A stretch of DNA of 64,000 bases from the NCBI RefSeq assembly GCF_023195895.1, contig NZ_JALPRK010000007.1, positions 62,001 through 126,000 of the forward strand, given 5' to 3'. A program made the translations under genes and the position numbers. Of the stretch, positions 7,533 through 15,948 are shown in pieces. The stretch comes from Paenibacillus mellifer (lineage in GTDB: Bacteria > Bacillota > Bacilli > Paenibacillales > Paenibacillaceae). Position 1 is the stretch's first letter. Each line of letters begins with the position of its first letter. The notes beneath the pieces are model-generated. The model searched no databases. It saw nothing but the letters and a program-made list of their open reading frames with translations, and was not told the origin of the DNA.

Positions 7533-7961
7533 CTTCCATGGCAGCATAGGAGTGCTGTATCCAGTACGGGCACCAGCCGATGCTCGAAGGTGATGAGTCG
7601 ACCCGATTCGATCGATTCGGCCGACGAATGAAACGCTGGCCCTGATTGAATAATGAAGGCCTGTTCTTGCGAATTGGCCGCTTGATTCAGTCATGGCTGT
7701 GCGCACTGAGCAAAATATAGATGCTTGAAACCAGGGAAGCCAGCTTGATGTCTAGCGGCAGTCCCATATGACTATGGATGACAATCAAAGCGAAATTTCT
7801 TGCTTATAAAGGAGTATTTCGATGGTTACAGGGAAAACCCGGTGCTCTTGTCTTTAAGATGAGAGTGGCATCGCTGAGCGGACGTATCGCCCCATGACGT
7901 GCAGGGAACTGAGCTCTATGCACAATGCACAAAAAAAGTGCCAAACCTATATATTTGCCGG

Positions 7962-8057
7962 TTAAAATAAATATCGAACCGACGATAAGAAAAGCAAAAA
8001 GGCAATTCCAAAACATAACCACATGAGCCATTTGTCTTGTCGATCAAAAAGATTCAT
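7962..8057 (-). CDS. 31-aa single-helix peptide after cydB (CydS/CydX-like position)
   Basis: A short minus-strand gene whose ATG (8055-8057) overlaps the TGA of cydB by 4 bases (ATGA), with AAAGGGGA upstream. The product is 31 residues: a charged start MNLFDRQDKW, then one membrane helix LMWLCFGIAFLLFLSSV, ending RYLF. Cytochrome bd oxidases carry one-helix small subunits (CydX, CydS, CydH) encoded just after cydB. Position and topology match, but the sequence itself is not one I can assign to those families. Confidence 0.6.
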   Translation of the reverse strand: MNLFDRQDKWLMWLCFGIAFLLFLSSVRYLF

Positions 8058-9070
8058 CTTATTTTCCCCTTTACATAGTCTGCATTGAATAAAAACAAGC
8101 GTAACAGCAATATCAATGCCGGTATCAACAACAGCAGCCCCGCCGTGAATGCTGCAACCAGTGCACGCCCCATCACTGGATTGGTCACGCCGCCGGTTAA
8201 TGTCAAGATGGGATAGAGAAGATACGGGAGATGTGACTGTCCGTAACCGAAAAAGGCAAAGGCGAACTGGGCCATAACCAAGATAAACGCCCATCCATAT
8301 CGATGCCTGCGCCAGATGAACCACACCGCAATCGCAAAACAAATAAAAGACAAGCCAAACATCCACCACACATCCAATGTGTTTAGGAAATGGTCTCGGT
8401 TATGATTTCGCAACGCCATAAACGTAAATAAGCTGGAGATGATGGTCGGAATGCCTCCCCAGAGTGCAAACCGGCGAAGCCATTCCAGCGCCTTTCGATC
8501 TTCAGCACGCGCCGCGTAATAAGTAAGGAAAGAAGAACTTATAAATAGAACGCTTGAAATGGCTAGCAGAACCACCGCCCAGGAATAGGTACTAAAAAAC
8601 AACTCCTCCATCAACAAGTGGACGGAGTGGCCTTCAAAAGACAAAAAACCTCCTTCCGATATGGTGAAAACTGTTGACAGCGCAGCCGGAATCAGTAATC
8701 CCGTGGATCCGTAAGCAAGTAAGTAAAGATTGTTTTTTCTTGCCCCGTAATTCGTAAATGCGTAGAAGGATCCTCGGACCGCAAGCAAGATTAGCGCAAT
8801 ACTTCCGGGGATTAACAAAGCGGTACCATAGTAGTAAGCAGTGTCCGGAAAAAAACCGACAATACCTACGAAGAAAAAGACCAGAAACACATTCGTTACT
8901 TCCCAGACGGGAGACAAATATCGGGAAATCAGCGGCCCAATAACGGACTCGATTCCGATGACTCTGCCGTAATAAGCATAAAAACCAGCGCCGAAATCAA
9001 TCGAAGCAACGATCAAATACCCGTACAAAAACACCCAAAGCACCGTAATTCCAAGCTGCTCCAACGACAT
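8054..9070 (-). CDS. cydB: cytochrome bd-type quinol oxidase subunit II
   Basis: A ~338-residue integral membrane protein of the CydB family, YthB/CioB-like, with about eight to nine hydrophobic helices. Signatures include the N-terminal VFLYGYLIVASIDFGAGFY, then SPVWEVTNVFLVFFFVG and SHLPYLLYPILTL near the end. Subunit II supports the haem-bearing subunit I in the membrane. The second ATG (9070) has GAGGAG at a good distance; the first (9076) is too close. It is complete, but its partner subunit I just upstream is truncated, so the oxidase here is probably not functional unless another cydA exists elsewhere. Confidence 0.85.
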   Translation of the reverse strand: MSLEQLGITVLWVFLYGYLIVASIDFGAGFYAYYGRVIGIESVIGPLISRYLSPVWEVTNVFLVFFFVGIVGFFPDTAYYYGTALLIPGSIALILLAVRGSFYAFTNYGARKNNLYLLAYGSTGLLIPAALSTVFTISEGGFLSFEGHSVHLLMEELFFSTYSWAVVLLAISSVLFISSSFLTYYAARAEDRKALEWLRRFALWGGIPTIISSLFTFMALRNHNRDHFLNTLDVWWMFGLSFICFAIAVWFIWRRHRYGWAFILVMAQFAFAFFGYGQSHLPYLLYPILTLTGGVTNPVMGRALVAAFTAGLLLLIPALILLLRLFLFNADYVKGKIR

Positions 9071-9082
9071 CTCCATGCTCCT

Positions 9083-9748
9083 CTACAAAATAATACGCCT
9101 TTCCTCTAGTTCCATTTCCGCAGGCTTGTTTCGGAACAATCGACCAAGGACGAATAAGCAAATGACGCCGAGAAGCGCATACAGTGCGGCAAAAAGCCAA
9201 AACGTAACACCAACGTTGGGATTTGTTGTGACCGCATCTGAAACTTTCATATATCCTCTGATAATCCAGGGTTGTCTTCCCACCTCGGCATAAAACCATC
9301 CCAGTTCAATGGCAAGAAGGGATAATGGCCCTCCTGCAACAATCCCGGTCAGGAGCCATCGATTATAGGCATTCCAGCGCTTTATTTTGTTGATAGTCAG
9401 GAACAGAACAGGAATAGCAAGTAAATAAAAGCCGATGCCGACCATCGAATCGAACAAATAATGGACATATAGCGGCGGCCATTCCGATCTTGGAAAATCG
9501 TTCAACCCCACTACGGTTCCATTCGGATCGCCTGTGGCGAGAAAGCTGAGCCCCCATGGGATTTCAATTGCACCGGTTACTTCCAACGTGTCCGGGTTCA
9601 AATGACCTCCTACAATCAAAGAAACCCGATTTCCGGTTTCGAAATGCCATTCAGCGGCAGCCAACTTTTCGGGCTGTACCTTAGCCAGAAATTTGGCGGA
9701 CCCATCTCCGATCCAAATGGTCGCGACAGCCAGAATGAGACCTGAATG
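9083..9748 (-). pseudogene. cydA: N-terminally truncated cytochrome bd subunit I
   Basis: Minus-strand frame homologous to roughly the second half of CydA (family length ~440-470). It has SGLILAVATIWIGDGSAKFL, then VQPEKLAAAEWHFET and a Met-bearing segment YLFDSMVGIGFYLLAI, which fits the haem b558 axial Met region. The N-terminal half, which holds the conserved axial His residues, is missing. The open frame continues to 9793 but the first ~15 codons are out-of-frame carbonic anhydrase sequence. The join with the truncated carbonic anhydrase lies near 9735-9760. This is a deletion scar. Confidence 0.8.
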
Positions 9749-10355
9749 CCGGGTATTCAAGTAGTTCATCCTCAACCATTTTGACATTTTCAATTACAGC
9801 CCGGTCAATTATGTCTTTTTCGGATATGCCAGCGGATATCGCCTTTTCAGCAGCCGGTTCAATCTTATTAACAATGGATTGTAAATAAGCTGGATGCCTC
9901 CTTCTTTGTAATGCCTCAATAACCGCGCCGCAGTTCTCATGCCCTAAAACTAACACAATCGGAACGTGTAAATGATCCACTGCATATTGGACACTTCCTA
10001 TGACATCATCATTCACGATATTTCCAGCAACGCGAATCACAAAGAGATCCCCCAGTGATTGATCGAACACAATTTCCGGTGCTACTCGTGAATCGGAGCA
10101 GCTTATGATGACAGCGACCGGTTTTTGTTCGGAGATAAGCTGCCTCCGATTTCGAATGACATGTTTTTCTGCTAAATGCCCCGTAACAAATCGTTGATTT
10201 CCTTCTTCCAACAGACGAATCGCTTGCACAGGATTCATTTCCTGCTTTATCTTTTCGCTGAAAGCAGGCTGGTTCAATGAACGACATCCTGTGCTGGACA
10301 GCAAACACATCCATACAACCAAACAGAGCAGGCTGCGGGACTTCTTTAATGACAC
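9681..10355 (-). pseudogene. lipoprotein beta-carbonic anhydrase, C-terminus lost
   Basis: Beta-class carbonic anhydrase (CO2 to bicarbonate) with zinc ligands in CSDSR and HENCGAV. The N-terminus is a lipoprotein signal with lipobox LSSTGC, so the enzyme would sit outside the membrane. A GTG start at 10355 is chosen because TTGGAGG lies 8 bases upstream; the longer frame to 10421 runs through the promoter. Homology holds to about ENVKMVEDELL (near 9760). The remaining residues are frame-shifted CydA sequence, so the usual last ~35-40 residues are absent. Activity is doubtful. It shares a TTCAAATA-type operator with the ArsR/SulP genes. Confidence 0.75.
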
Positions 10356-10371
10356 AACAAGGGCCTCCAAT

Positions 10372-10395
10372 AAATATTTGAATTTTTGAATATTT
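10372..10395. promoter_or_regulatory. ArsR-type operator before carbonic anhydrase
   Basis: AAATATT and AATATTT form an inverted repeat around TGAATTTTTG in the region just upstream of the carbonic anhydrase start. It contains the same TTCAAATA core as the sites at 12190 and 12805 and so is probably bound by one of the two local ArsR proteins. Confidence 0.45.
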
Positions 10396-10445
10396 AACTT
10401 ATCTGTTCCCTCCCTTCGCAAGATTTATTCCCACTAAAACAAAGA

Positions 10446-10464
10446 GGCACCTTCATAAGGTGCC
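10446..10464 (-). terminator. terminator of the fabH gene
   Basis: GGCACCTTCATAAGGTGCC is an 8-bp perfect stem with a 3-base loop. On the minus strand it is followed by TCTTTGTTTT, so it ends transcription from fabH. Confidence 0.75.
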
Positions 10465-10485
10465 ACCGCTACATATAATCGTTAT

Positions 10486-11493
10486 TTATAATGGAAGAGG
10501 TTCGTTAACGACAGGATCAAGCTGTAACCTTACGAGGACGCCCGCATGCACGAGCCCAGCCCCAAACCCATACAGTAAGGCTTTATCTCCCGCACGGATT
10601 TTCCCACTCCGAATCCCTAAATCGAGTGAAAGGGGGATCGTTGAAGACGATGTATTACCGAAGTGAGTTAGACTATGCAACGTACGTTCTATAGGGAACT
10701 CCAGTTTCTCACAAAGCGGCTCAATCAGTCGCAAATTCGCGCTATGGGGAATAAACCAGTCCACATCGTTTATTGTCTGACTGCTTTTGTTCATCAATTG
10801 ATGAATCGAATTGGGTATTGTTCGCATCACCCAACGGAATACTTCCCTTCCGTTTTGGACAATGCAATTGTTGTCGCACAACTTTTGCTCGCCGAGTCTA
10901 TTGGCAAGCCCTGTCCGATAAATATGGACCCCACCTGTGCCATCGGAGCCAACATGATGACTGACGAATCCCTCAAACTGGTCATCTCTTTCCACGAGAA
11001 CGGCACCGGCGGCATCGCCAAACAAGACGCAGGTTGTACGATCCGAATAATCTGTAATTTTGGACAGCGTTTCACCGGCAATGACCAGAACCTTCCTATG
11101 CAATCCAGAAGCAATCAAGCCATGAGCCATGATAAGTCCATAAGTAAATCCAGCACAAGCGGCACTAATATCAATCGCACCAGCGTTTTGAATTTGAAAA
11201 TGGGCTTCAATTAAGCAGGATACTGTAGGAAAAGGAAAATCTGGTGTAGTGGTGCAAACAATAATAAAATCCACATCCTCGATTGTCTTGTTATACCGAG
11301 AGACGAGATTCCTGACTGCACTTATACAGAGATCGCTGGTAAATTCGTCTCGCTCAGCAATACGTCGTTCATGAATGCCTGTCCGCTGTACGATCCATTC
11401 ATGACTGGTATCCACCATCTTTTCCAAATCATCATTTGTCAGTTTTCGTTGGGGTACATACGTTCCAATGGCTGTAATACGCGAATGAAACAC
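10486..11493 (-). CDS. fabH: beta-ketoacyl-ACP synthase III
   Basis: A KAS III enzyme of ~335 residues that condenses an acyl-CoA starter with malonyl-ACP. The catalytic triad is visible: Cys in ISAACAGFTYG, His in FIPHSANLRLIE, Asn in HFGNTSSSTIPLSL. Also seen are YVPQRKLTNDDLEKMVDTSHEW and QRTGIHERR at the start. The GTG at 11493 fits AAGGGTGGG; a GTG at 11505 is alternative. Being outside a fab cluster and beside a Cys-cluster protein and an ArsR operator, it is likely an accessory KAS III, for example starter-unit selection under stress. That role is inference. Confidence 0.9.
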   Translation of the reverse strand: MFHSRITAIGTYVPQRKLTNDDLEKMVDTSHEWIVQRTGIHERRIAERDEFTSDLCISAVRNLVSRYNKTIEDVDFIIVCTTTPDFPFPTVSCLIEAHFQIQNAGAIDISAACAGFTYGLIMAHGLIASGLHRKVLVIAGETLSKITDYSDRTTCVLFGDAAGAVLVERDDQFEGFVSHHVGSDGTGGVHIYRTGLANRLGEQKLCDNNCIVQNGREVFRWVMRTIPNSIHQLMNKSSQTINDVDWFIPHSANLRLIEPLCEKLEFPIERTLHSLTHFGNTSSSTIPLSLDLGIRSGKIRAGDKALLYGFGAGLVHAGVLVRLQLDPVVNEPLPL

Positions 11494-11526
11494 CAATATT
11501 CCCACCCTTCATCCTTATTGAAATTG

Positions 11527-12162
11527 CTACGAAATCGGAAATTTTTGTCGATATTCATGAAGTTCTTTTTGAAAACGGTGGAAAGAACTGGATAACATTT
11601 TTATATTCCGTTTTATTTTGGTTTTCCTTTTCCGATTATGCTGACACTCGTGGAGTTGATCAATCTGTTTATCGATTTTTTCCCGTAGGGTTAGGATAAA
11701 CCCGATCGCAATGTGAGATTTAGCCAGTTCATGAAGATCAGTAGCAAGAGCCTCACTCAAATTGCGAAGATCCGGAAGGTATAACGACTTTGTCACATAA
11801 AAGACCTCTGGCGTAAAGTCCTCACGGTAATCTTGTCCCGGGACTTGCTCCCAAAAGTCATTCCATTCTCGTAGTAGACCAGTTTCATACAAAAAGAACT
11901 TTAAAAACCCGCATAACCATGCCGTACAACTTGCATTTCGTTTTTGGCATCCAATACCTTTGACAAGATGTCGACACCCTTGACAACAGGAACCTCCATT
12001 GGCGATACAAACGTTACAAATGGAATTGGACCCAATCTCATGTAACGCATGAATCCCCATTGTTATGACGGTTTGTCTGCTTACCTGCATGAAAGGTGTA
12101 GTCAATTCGTGAGAGGATGACGAATCTTGATGTGATGAGTTATTACTCGTAGAGTCCGGCAT
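11527..12162 (-). CDS. Cys-cluster protein, function unknown
   Basis: A 211-residue soluble protein. After a Ser-rich start, residues ~48-84 hold eight Cys in CNVCIANGGSCCQGCRHL, GIGCQKRNASC and TAWLC. This resembles YkgJ-type Cys clusters that bind zinc or an iron-sulfur centre. The C-terminal half is helical and very basic (HNRKRKTKIKRNIK). AAGGAG precedes the ATG by 9 bases. It is followed by fabH after ~30 bases, so the two form an operon, divergent from the ArsR gene at 12350, with an ArsR-type operator between them. I do not recognise a named family. Confidence 0.65.
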   Translation of the reverse strand: MPDSTSNNSSHQDSSSSHELTTPFMQVSRQTVITMGIHALHEIGSNSICNVCIANGGSCCQGCRHLVKGIGCQKRNASCTAWLCGFLKFFLYETGLLREWNDFWEQVPGQDYREDFTPEVFYVTKSLYLPDLRNLSEALATDLHELAKSHIAIGFILTLREKIDKQIDQLHECQHNRKRKTKIKRNIKMLSSSFHRFQKELHEYRQKFPIS

Positions 12163-12189
12163 TCGTACCCACTCCTTATGTTCTTTTAA

Positions 12190-12209
12190 TCAAATAATCA
12201 GATATTTGA
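12190..12209. promoter_or_regulatory. ArsR-type operator in divergent promoter
   Basis: TCAAATA (12190-12196) and TATTTGA (12203-12209) form a 7-bp inverted repeat with a 6-base centre between the Cys-cluster gene (minus) and the ArsR gene (plus). Its size and composition are typical of ArsR-family sites. Confidence 0.6.
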
Positions 12210-12349
12210 ATATAATGTGTATTATATAGGAGTTGCAACCAAATCACAATCCATGCTCCGGTATGCCCTTCTTTCCAGAATGTTTTTGGGTGAAGTTGTG
12301 TTATGATATTCATATATTCAAAAGTATAGTGATTAAGGAGGCGTTAGCC

Positions 12350-12679
12350 ATGAATCAAAATATCCAACAGTTTAAAGCCGATTTTTTTAAGGCGCTGGCG
12401 CATCCCATGCGGATTCGTATCCTGGAGGTTCTGAGTGAAGGAGATAAAAACGTAAATGAGATACAGAGTATTTTAGGATCAGAAGGTTCAGCCGTTTCTC
12501 AGCAGTTGGCAGTATTGCGAAATAAAAATGTGGTGACGGGCTTAAAAGATGGTACTTCTGTCATTTATTCGTTACGTGACCCGTTGATTAAAGACCTGCT
12601 CGCAGTCACAAAGCAGATCTTCGATAATCATCTCGTTGATGCCATTTCATTACTTGAGGTCATTCGAAATGAATCTTAA
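12350..12679 (+). CDS. ArsR-family repressor lacking Cys
   Basis: A 109-residue winged-helix repressor: KALAHPMRIRILEVLSEGD is the entry helix, and SEGSAVSQQLAVLRNKNVV the recognition helix. It contains no Cys, so it cannot use a thiol metal site or a Cys persulfide switch. The ATG at 12350 has AAGGAGG at 12335-12341; the longer frame from 12233 lacks this. It is ~55% similar by eye to the second ArsR at 14664, on the other side of the SulP gene. Ligand unknown. Targets are inferred to be the TCAAATA repeats at 10372, 12190 and 12805. Confidence 0.85.
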   Translation: MNQNIQQFKADFFKALAHPMRIRILEVLSEGDKNVNEIQSILGSEGSAVSQQLAVLRNKNVVTGLKDGTSVIYSLRDPLIKDLLAVTKQIFDNHLVDAISLLEVIRNES

Positions 12680-12682
12680 ACT

Positions 12683-12731
12683 GAAAAACAAGGGTATCCA
12701 TGAGCAACATCAAGGATCACCTTGTTTTTTC
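12683..12731 (+). terminator. intrinsic terminator after ArsR gene
   Basis: GAAAAACAAGG (12683-12693) pairs with CCTTGTTTTTTC (12720-12731), with GTATCC/GGATCAC adding to the stem. It separates the ArsR gene from the SulP transcript. Confidence 0.75.
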
Positions 12732-12804
12732 GTTTTGCAGCCGGAAACATGCGAAGCGACACGAGATTATTACGATTGACATTATTCGATGACAGGAGTA
12801 ACAT

Positions 12805-12836
12805 TTCATATATATTCAAATAATCAAATATATGAA
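12805..12836. promoter_or_regulatory. ArsR-type operator before SulP gene
   Basis: TTCATATATATT (12805-12816) and AAATATATGAA (12826-12836) are inverted, with an inner TTCAAATAATCAAAT that repeats the 12190 site. It lies about 20-50 bases before the SulP start. Confidence 0.6.
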
Positions 12837-12854
12837 GAATAGAAGGTAGTTCAG

Positions 12855-14615
12855 ATGAAATGGATGGGAAGATTTGAAGGATACCATGCAGCCGCATTCC
12901 GCAAGGATCTCATTTCAGGCCTCATTGTTGGCATTATCGCCATTCCATTAGGGATGGCGTTTGCTATTGCGGCTGGTGTAAAACCGGAATATGGCATTTA
13001 TACCACCATCGTTGCCGGTATCTGTATTTCCTTGTTCGGAGGTTCTAAATTTCAAATTGGCGGACCGACCGGTGCATTTATTCCGATCCTTTTCGCAATT
13101 GTCATGGAATATGGATACGAAAATTTATTGCTTGCGGGATTTTTGGCGGGAATTATTCTCGTTCTCATGGGGCTATTTAAACTCGGTGCATTGATAAAAT
13201 TTATTCCTCGCCCTGTAACCATCGGATTTACCGCTGGAATTGCCGTCATAATCTTCAGCGGACAAATTGCCAACTTTTTAGGTTTGAGCGGTATCGAGAA
13301 GCATGAGAATTTTCTACCAAATATGAAGGAAATTGTAATGCATCTCACAACTACAAATCTCTACAGTGTTATCACAGCGGTGGTTTGCTTGGCTGTCATC
13401 CTCCTAACGCCGAAGTTTCTACCGAAGGTCCCTGGTTCCTTGGTAGGGCTCGTCGTATCCACTATAGTGGCGACCGTATTCTTTAAAGGGGAAGTTGCAA
13501 CGATTGGATCGTCATTTGGAGCTATTCCAAGCACCCTACCCCATTTTCATTTCCCTGATCTAACCTGGGATCGCATTGAAAACTTGATTCGCCCCGCCTT
13601 TATTATTGCCATGTTGGGCGGCATCGAATCTTTATTATCGGCGGTTGTTGCCGACGGCATGACCGGCAGTCGTCATAACAGCAATCGTGAGCTGATTGGG
13701 CAAGGTGTCGCCAATATGGTAACCCCTCTCTTTGGAGGCATTCCAGCGACAGGAGCCATTGCACGAACAGCAACCAATATCAAAAACGGTGCGGTCTCAC
13801 CTCTGTCGGGTATTATACATGGCATTGTTGTATTGCTGGTGCTCATTTTGTTTGCACCTTATGCATCGGAGATCCCACTTGCTAGTATGGCACCGATTCT
13901 GATGCTGGTTGCTTGGAACATGAGCGAACGAAAAGAATTCGCTCACGTCTTAAAAACCAAAACGAGCGATTCCGTTGTCCTTCTCATTACCTTTTTGCTT
14001 ACGGTCTTTACAAATTTAACGACTGCCGTTGAAGTCGGATTAATCTTGGCCGTAATTCTGTTTGTGAAACGAATGAGTGATGGCTTACTGGTTTCCAAGG
14101 TATTGCCTGACCCAACAGCTAAACATGAAAAAGTGAAAGCCCACATGGTAACCGAAGGCCACGATTGTCCACAAATCGGGATCTATACCATCGAAGGCCC
14201 TCTCTTTTTCGGCGCCGCGAACATGTTTGAAAAGTCCATTATGGATACGATTCATCTTAGGCCGAAAGTATTGCTGCTGCGCATGGGAAAAGTACCTTTT
14301 ATGGATACGACAGGTGAATCGAATCTGTCCAGTTTGGTGAAACATTTCGAGAAGTTTGGCGGGATTATTCTTGTATCCGGAATTCAAGCTCAGCCTTTGG
14401 ATGTATTGAAGAGAACAGGGTTGTATACGCTGATTGGGGCTGAACATTTTTTTGGACATACCGGTGAGGCACTTAACTTCGCGCTATTGCAACTGGATTT
14501 GAATAAATGTCTAGGTTGTAAACATTTCGCTTTCCGTGAATGCGCGGCGTTATCAAACAAGGAGTCTCAAAAAGAAGTAATCACCAGCTTGAAGCCAGAT
14601 CCATCAAGGACCTAA
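12855..14615 (+). CDS. SulP-family anion transporter with STAS domain
   Basis: A 586-residue SulP/SLC26 transporter. Residues ~10-410 are membrane helices with the family motif AIPLGMAFAIAAGVKPEYGIY and the later GIPATGAIARTATNIK, followed by a cytoplasmic STAS domain (~430-545). The C-terminus adds a Cys cluster KCLGCKHFAFRECAAL, which is unusual. Bacterial members carry bicarbonate or sulfate. The shared operators with the carbonic anhydrase gene favour bicarbonate, by inference. The ATG at 12855 follows AGAAGG. It is flanked by two ArsR repressor genes. Confidence 0.85.
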   Translation: MKWMGRFEGYHAAAFRKDLISGLIVGIIAIPLGMAFAIAAGVKPEYGIYTTIVAGICISLFGGSKFQIGGPTGAFIPILFAIVMEYGYENLLLAGFLAGIILVLMGLFKLGALIKFIPRPVTIGFTAGIAVIIFSGQIANFLGLSGIEKHENFLPNMKEIVMHLTTTNLYSVITAVVCLAVILLTPKFLPKVPGSLVGLVVSTIVATVFFKGEVATIGSSFGAIPSTLPHFHFPDLTWDRIENLIRPAFIIAMLGGIESLLSAVVADGMTGSRHNSNRELIGQGVANMVTPLFGGIPATGAIARTATNIKNGAVSPLSGIIHGIVVLLVLILFAPYASEIPLASMAPILMLVAWNMSERKEFAHVLKTKTSDSVVLLITFLLTVFTNLTTAVEVGLILAVILFVKRMSDGLLVSKVLPDPTAKHEKVKAHMVTEGHDCPQIGIYTIEGPLFFGAANMFEKSIMDTIHLRPKVLLLRMGKVPFMDTTGESNLSSLVKHFEKFGGIILVSGIQAQPLDVLKRTGLYTLIGAEHFFGHTGEALNFALLQLDLNKCLGCKHFAFRECAALSNKESQKEVITSLKPDPSRT

Positions 14616-14663
14616 CCTATTCTCACTCGGAGTCGCCCCAAAGACGAAATGAGGTGAATGGGA

Positions 14664-14987
14664 ATGCAACTTGCACTTCAGCAGTACAGAGTAGATGTTT
14701 TTAAGGTCATGGCTCATCCGCTGCGATTGCAGATTTTGGAGTTATTATGTGAAGGACCGAAAGGTGTCAATGAGCTTCAAACGCGTTTACAAAGTCAAGG
14801 TTCTGCGGTTTCCCAACATTTAGGTATTTTAAAAGCGAAGCATCTCGTAATAGGAATGAAGGTTGGAACTCGCGTCGTCTATTCGGTGCAAGATCCTCTT
14901 ATATGTGATCTGCTCTTCATGACCAAAAACATGTTTAACAACCAATTAATGAGCGTGATTGACATACTTGATATCAGGACTCATTGA
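14664..14987 (+). CDS. second ArsR-family repressor
   Basis: A 107-residue winged-helix protein: VFKVMAHPLRLQILELLCEG and QGSAVSQHLGILKAKHLVIG. It parallels the ArsR at 12350 residue for residue, so the pair arose by duplication around the SulP gene. It has Cys in LLCEG and LICDLL, which the paralogue lacks. The ATG at 14664 is chosen for GAGGTG 7 bases upstream; an ATG at 14658 is too near. The ligand is unknown. Confidence 0.85.
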   Translation: MQLALQQYRVDVFKVMAHPLRLQILELLCEGPKGVNELQTRLQSQGSAVSQHLGILKAKHLVIGMKVGTRVVYSVQDPLICDLLFMTKNMFNNQLMSVIDILDIRTH

Positions 14988-15017
14988 ACAGCAAGGGTCA
15001 GATCGGAAGTGTATGAA

Positions 15018-15233
15018 ATGAGTCAAATTCATATTCAGCAAAAGGGAGAGGGGTTCTCGATCATTCTTTTGAAGCAAACGACCGGCATTCGTCAAGAATT
15101 TGGATACTGTACGGGTTATTGCGAGAGCGTCGTATTTGCTTTGGAAAAGGCGAAACAACTACACATTCCAGAACAAAACATTTTATATCAGGGGAGAAAA
15201 ATTGGTTTTTTTGCTTATAGAGATCCTCTTTAA
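15018..15233 (+). CDS. small protein of unknown function
   Basis: A ~71-residue protein reading IHIQQKGEGFSIILLKQTTG then FGYCTGYCESVVFALEKAKQ. It has two Cys in a CTGYC motif and a mixed strand/helix/strand layout. It follows the second ArsR by about 30 bases and is probably cotranscribed. An in-frame GTG at 15009 could extend it by three residues; neither start has a strong ribosome binding site. Not recognised. Confidence 0.5.
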   Translation: MSQIHIQQKGEGFSIILLKQTTGIRQEFGYCTGYCESVVFALEKAKQLHIPEQNILYQGRKIGFFAYRDPL

Positions 15234-15256
15234 GATGAAACAAGGAGCTGCTTGAT

Positions 15257-15349
15257 ATGGTTACCCGTTCGTTTCGACTACAGGAGTATATGGAAGTTTC
15301 GACCTTGCTTGAAACAACCTTTCGGCTATCTTCTTGGAAAAAACGATAA
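15257..15349 (+). CDS. possible 30-aa microprotein
   Basis: ATG at 15257 with AAGGAG 9-10 bases upstream. It encodes a 30-residue basic peptide, VTRSFRLQEYMEVSTLLE then TTFRLSSWKKR. No Cys and no membrane helix. Only the ribosome binding site and the operon-like spacing support it. Confidence 0.3.
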   Translation: MVTRSFRLQEYMEVSTLLETTFRLSSWKKR

Positions 15350-15387
15350 CGGTTTTCGCTAAACAACTTAAGCGAGAGGAGAAGATT

Positions 15388-15582
15388 ATGAACGATTTAA
15401 AAAATAAAGTTTTTTGTTTGACTTGTCAGAAGGTCACGTGTATCTCAAAGGCTATTCATGTTCTTTCGACAACAACGGTTTCTGGACAATATCGGAAATC
15501 AAAAGGTTGCCATGATTGTCGGGCGGATAATAGAAAAGTGTTCCAACAATCGTATCTTCTATTTAAGCAAACAAGCTTGTGA
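15388..15582 (+). CDS. small Cys-pair protein (zinc-ribbon-like)
   Basis: ATG at 15388 preceded by GAGAGGAGAAG. The 64-residue product has VFCLTCQKVTC near the start and GCHDCRADNRK later, two CxxC pairs about 35 residues apart, a zinc-ribbon arrangement. It is basic and Ser/Thr-rich between the pairs. Function unknown. A different-frame ORF overlapping its 3' half (to 15658) ends in a hydrophobic helix (FNFIITFIALGIIVYLFI) but has no good start, so I do not call it. Confidence 0.45.
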   Translation: MNDLKNKVFCLTCQKVTCISKAIHVLSTTTVSGQYRKSKGCHDCRADNRKVFQQSYLLFKQTSL

Positions 15583-15691
15583 TGTCTTTTTGATCTTCAA
15601 CTTTATTATTACCTTTATTGCACTGGGAATTATAGTGTATTTATTTATCAAGTCGTAGTCAAACCGATGGTATTAATCTGGAGGTGTCAGT

Positions 15692-15802
15692 ATGTTGCTT
15701 GTTTATATCGCGGTTATTGGAGTAGCCGCCTTTATTATATGGATTACCATATGGGCAACTAGTAAAGCGTATTCTAAAAAATGGGATCGACCAGATGAAT
15801 AG
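15692..15802 (+). CDS. 36-aa single-pass membrane microprotein
   Basis: ATG at 15692 with GGAGGTG 7 bases upstream. The peptide is one membrane helix, LLVYIAVIGVAAFIIWITIW, followed by a charged tail KAYSKKWDRPDE. This is the shape of small subunits of transporters or oxidases. It lies downstream of the SulP/ArsR genes. Too short for family assignment by eye. Confidence 0.5.
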   Translation: MLLVYIAVIGVAAFIIWITIWATSKAYSKKWDRPDE

Positions 15803-15948
15803 TTAGCTATTCATGTGAAGGATGTAATGTAAGCGGTTGGGTGTGATTGCCTTGTCCAGTAGCATAAGGAGTTCGAATGACTACCCTGAGAAAAGTGGTG
15901 GGACGCTGACCTTCGAATCATTTATTCAATATAGAAAGGAGGTCGATT

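Noticed and set aside
7371..7706. A 111-residue minus-strand gene
   Set aside because: Part of it is the perfect terminator stem at 7381-7422, and only a short internal segment resembles a known domain, so it is listed only as a relic.
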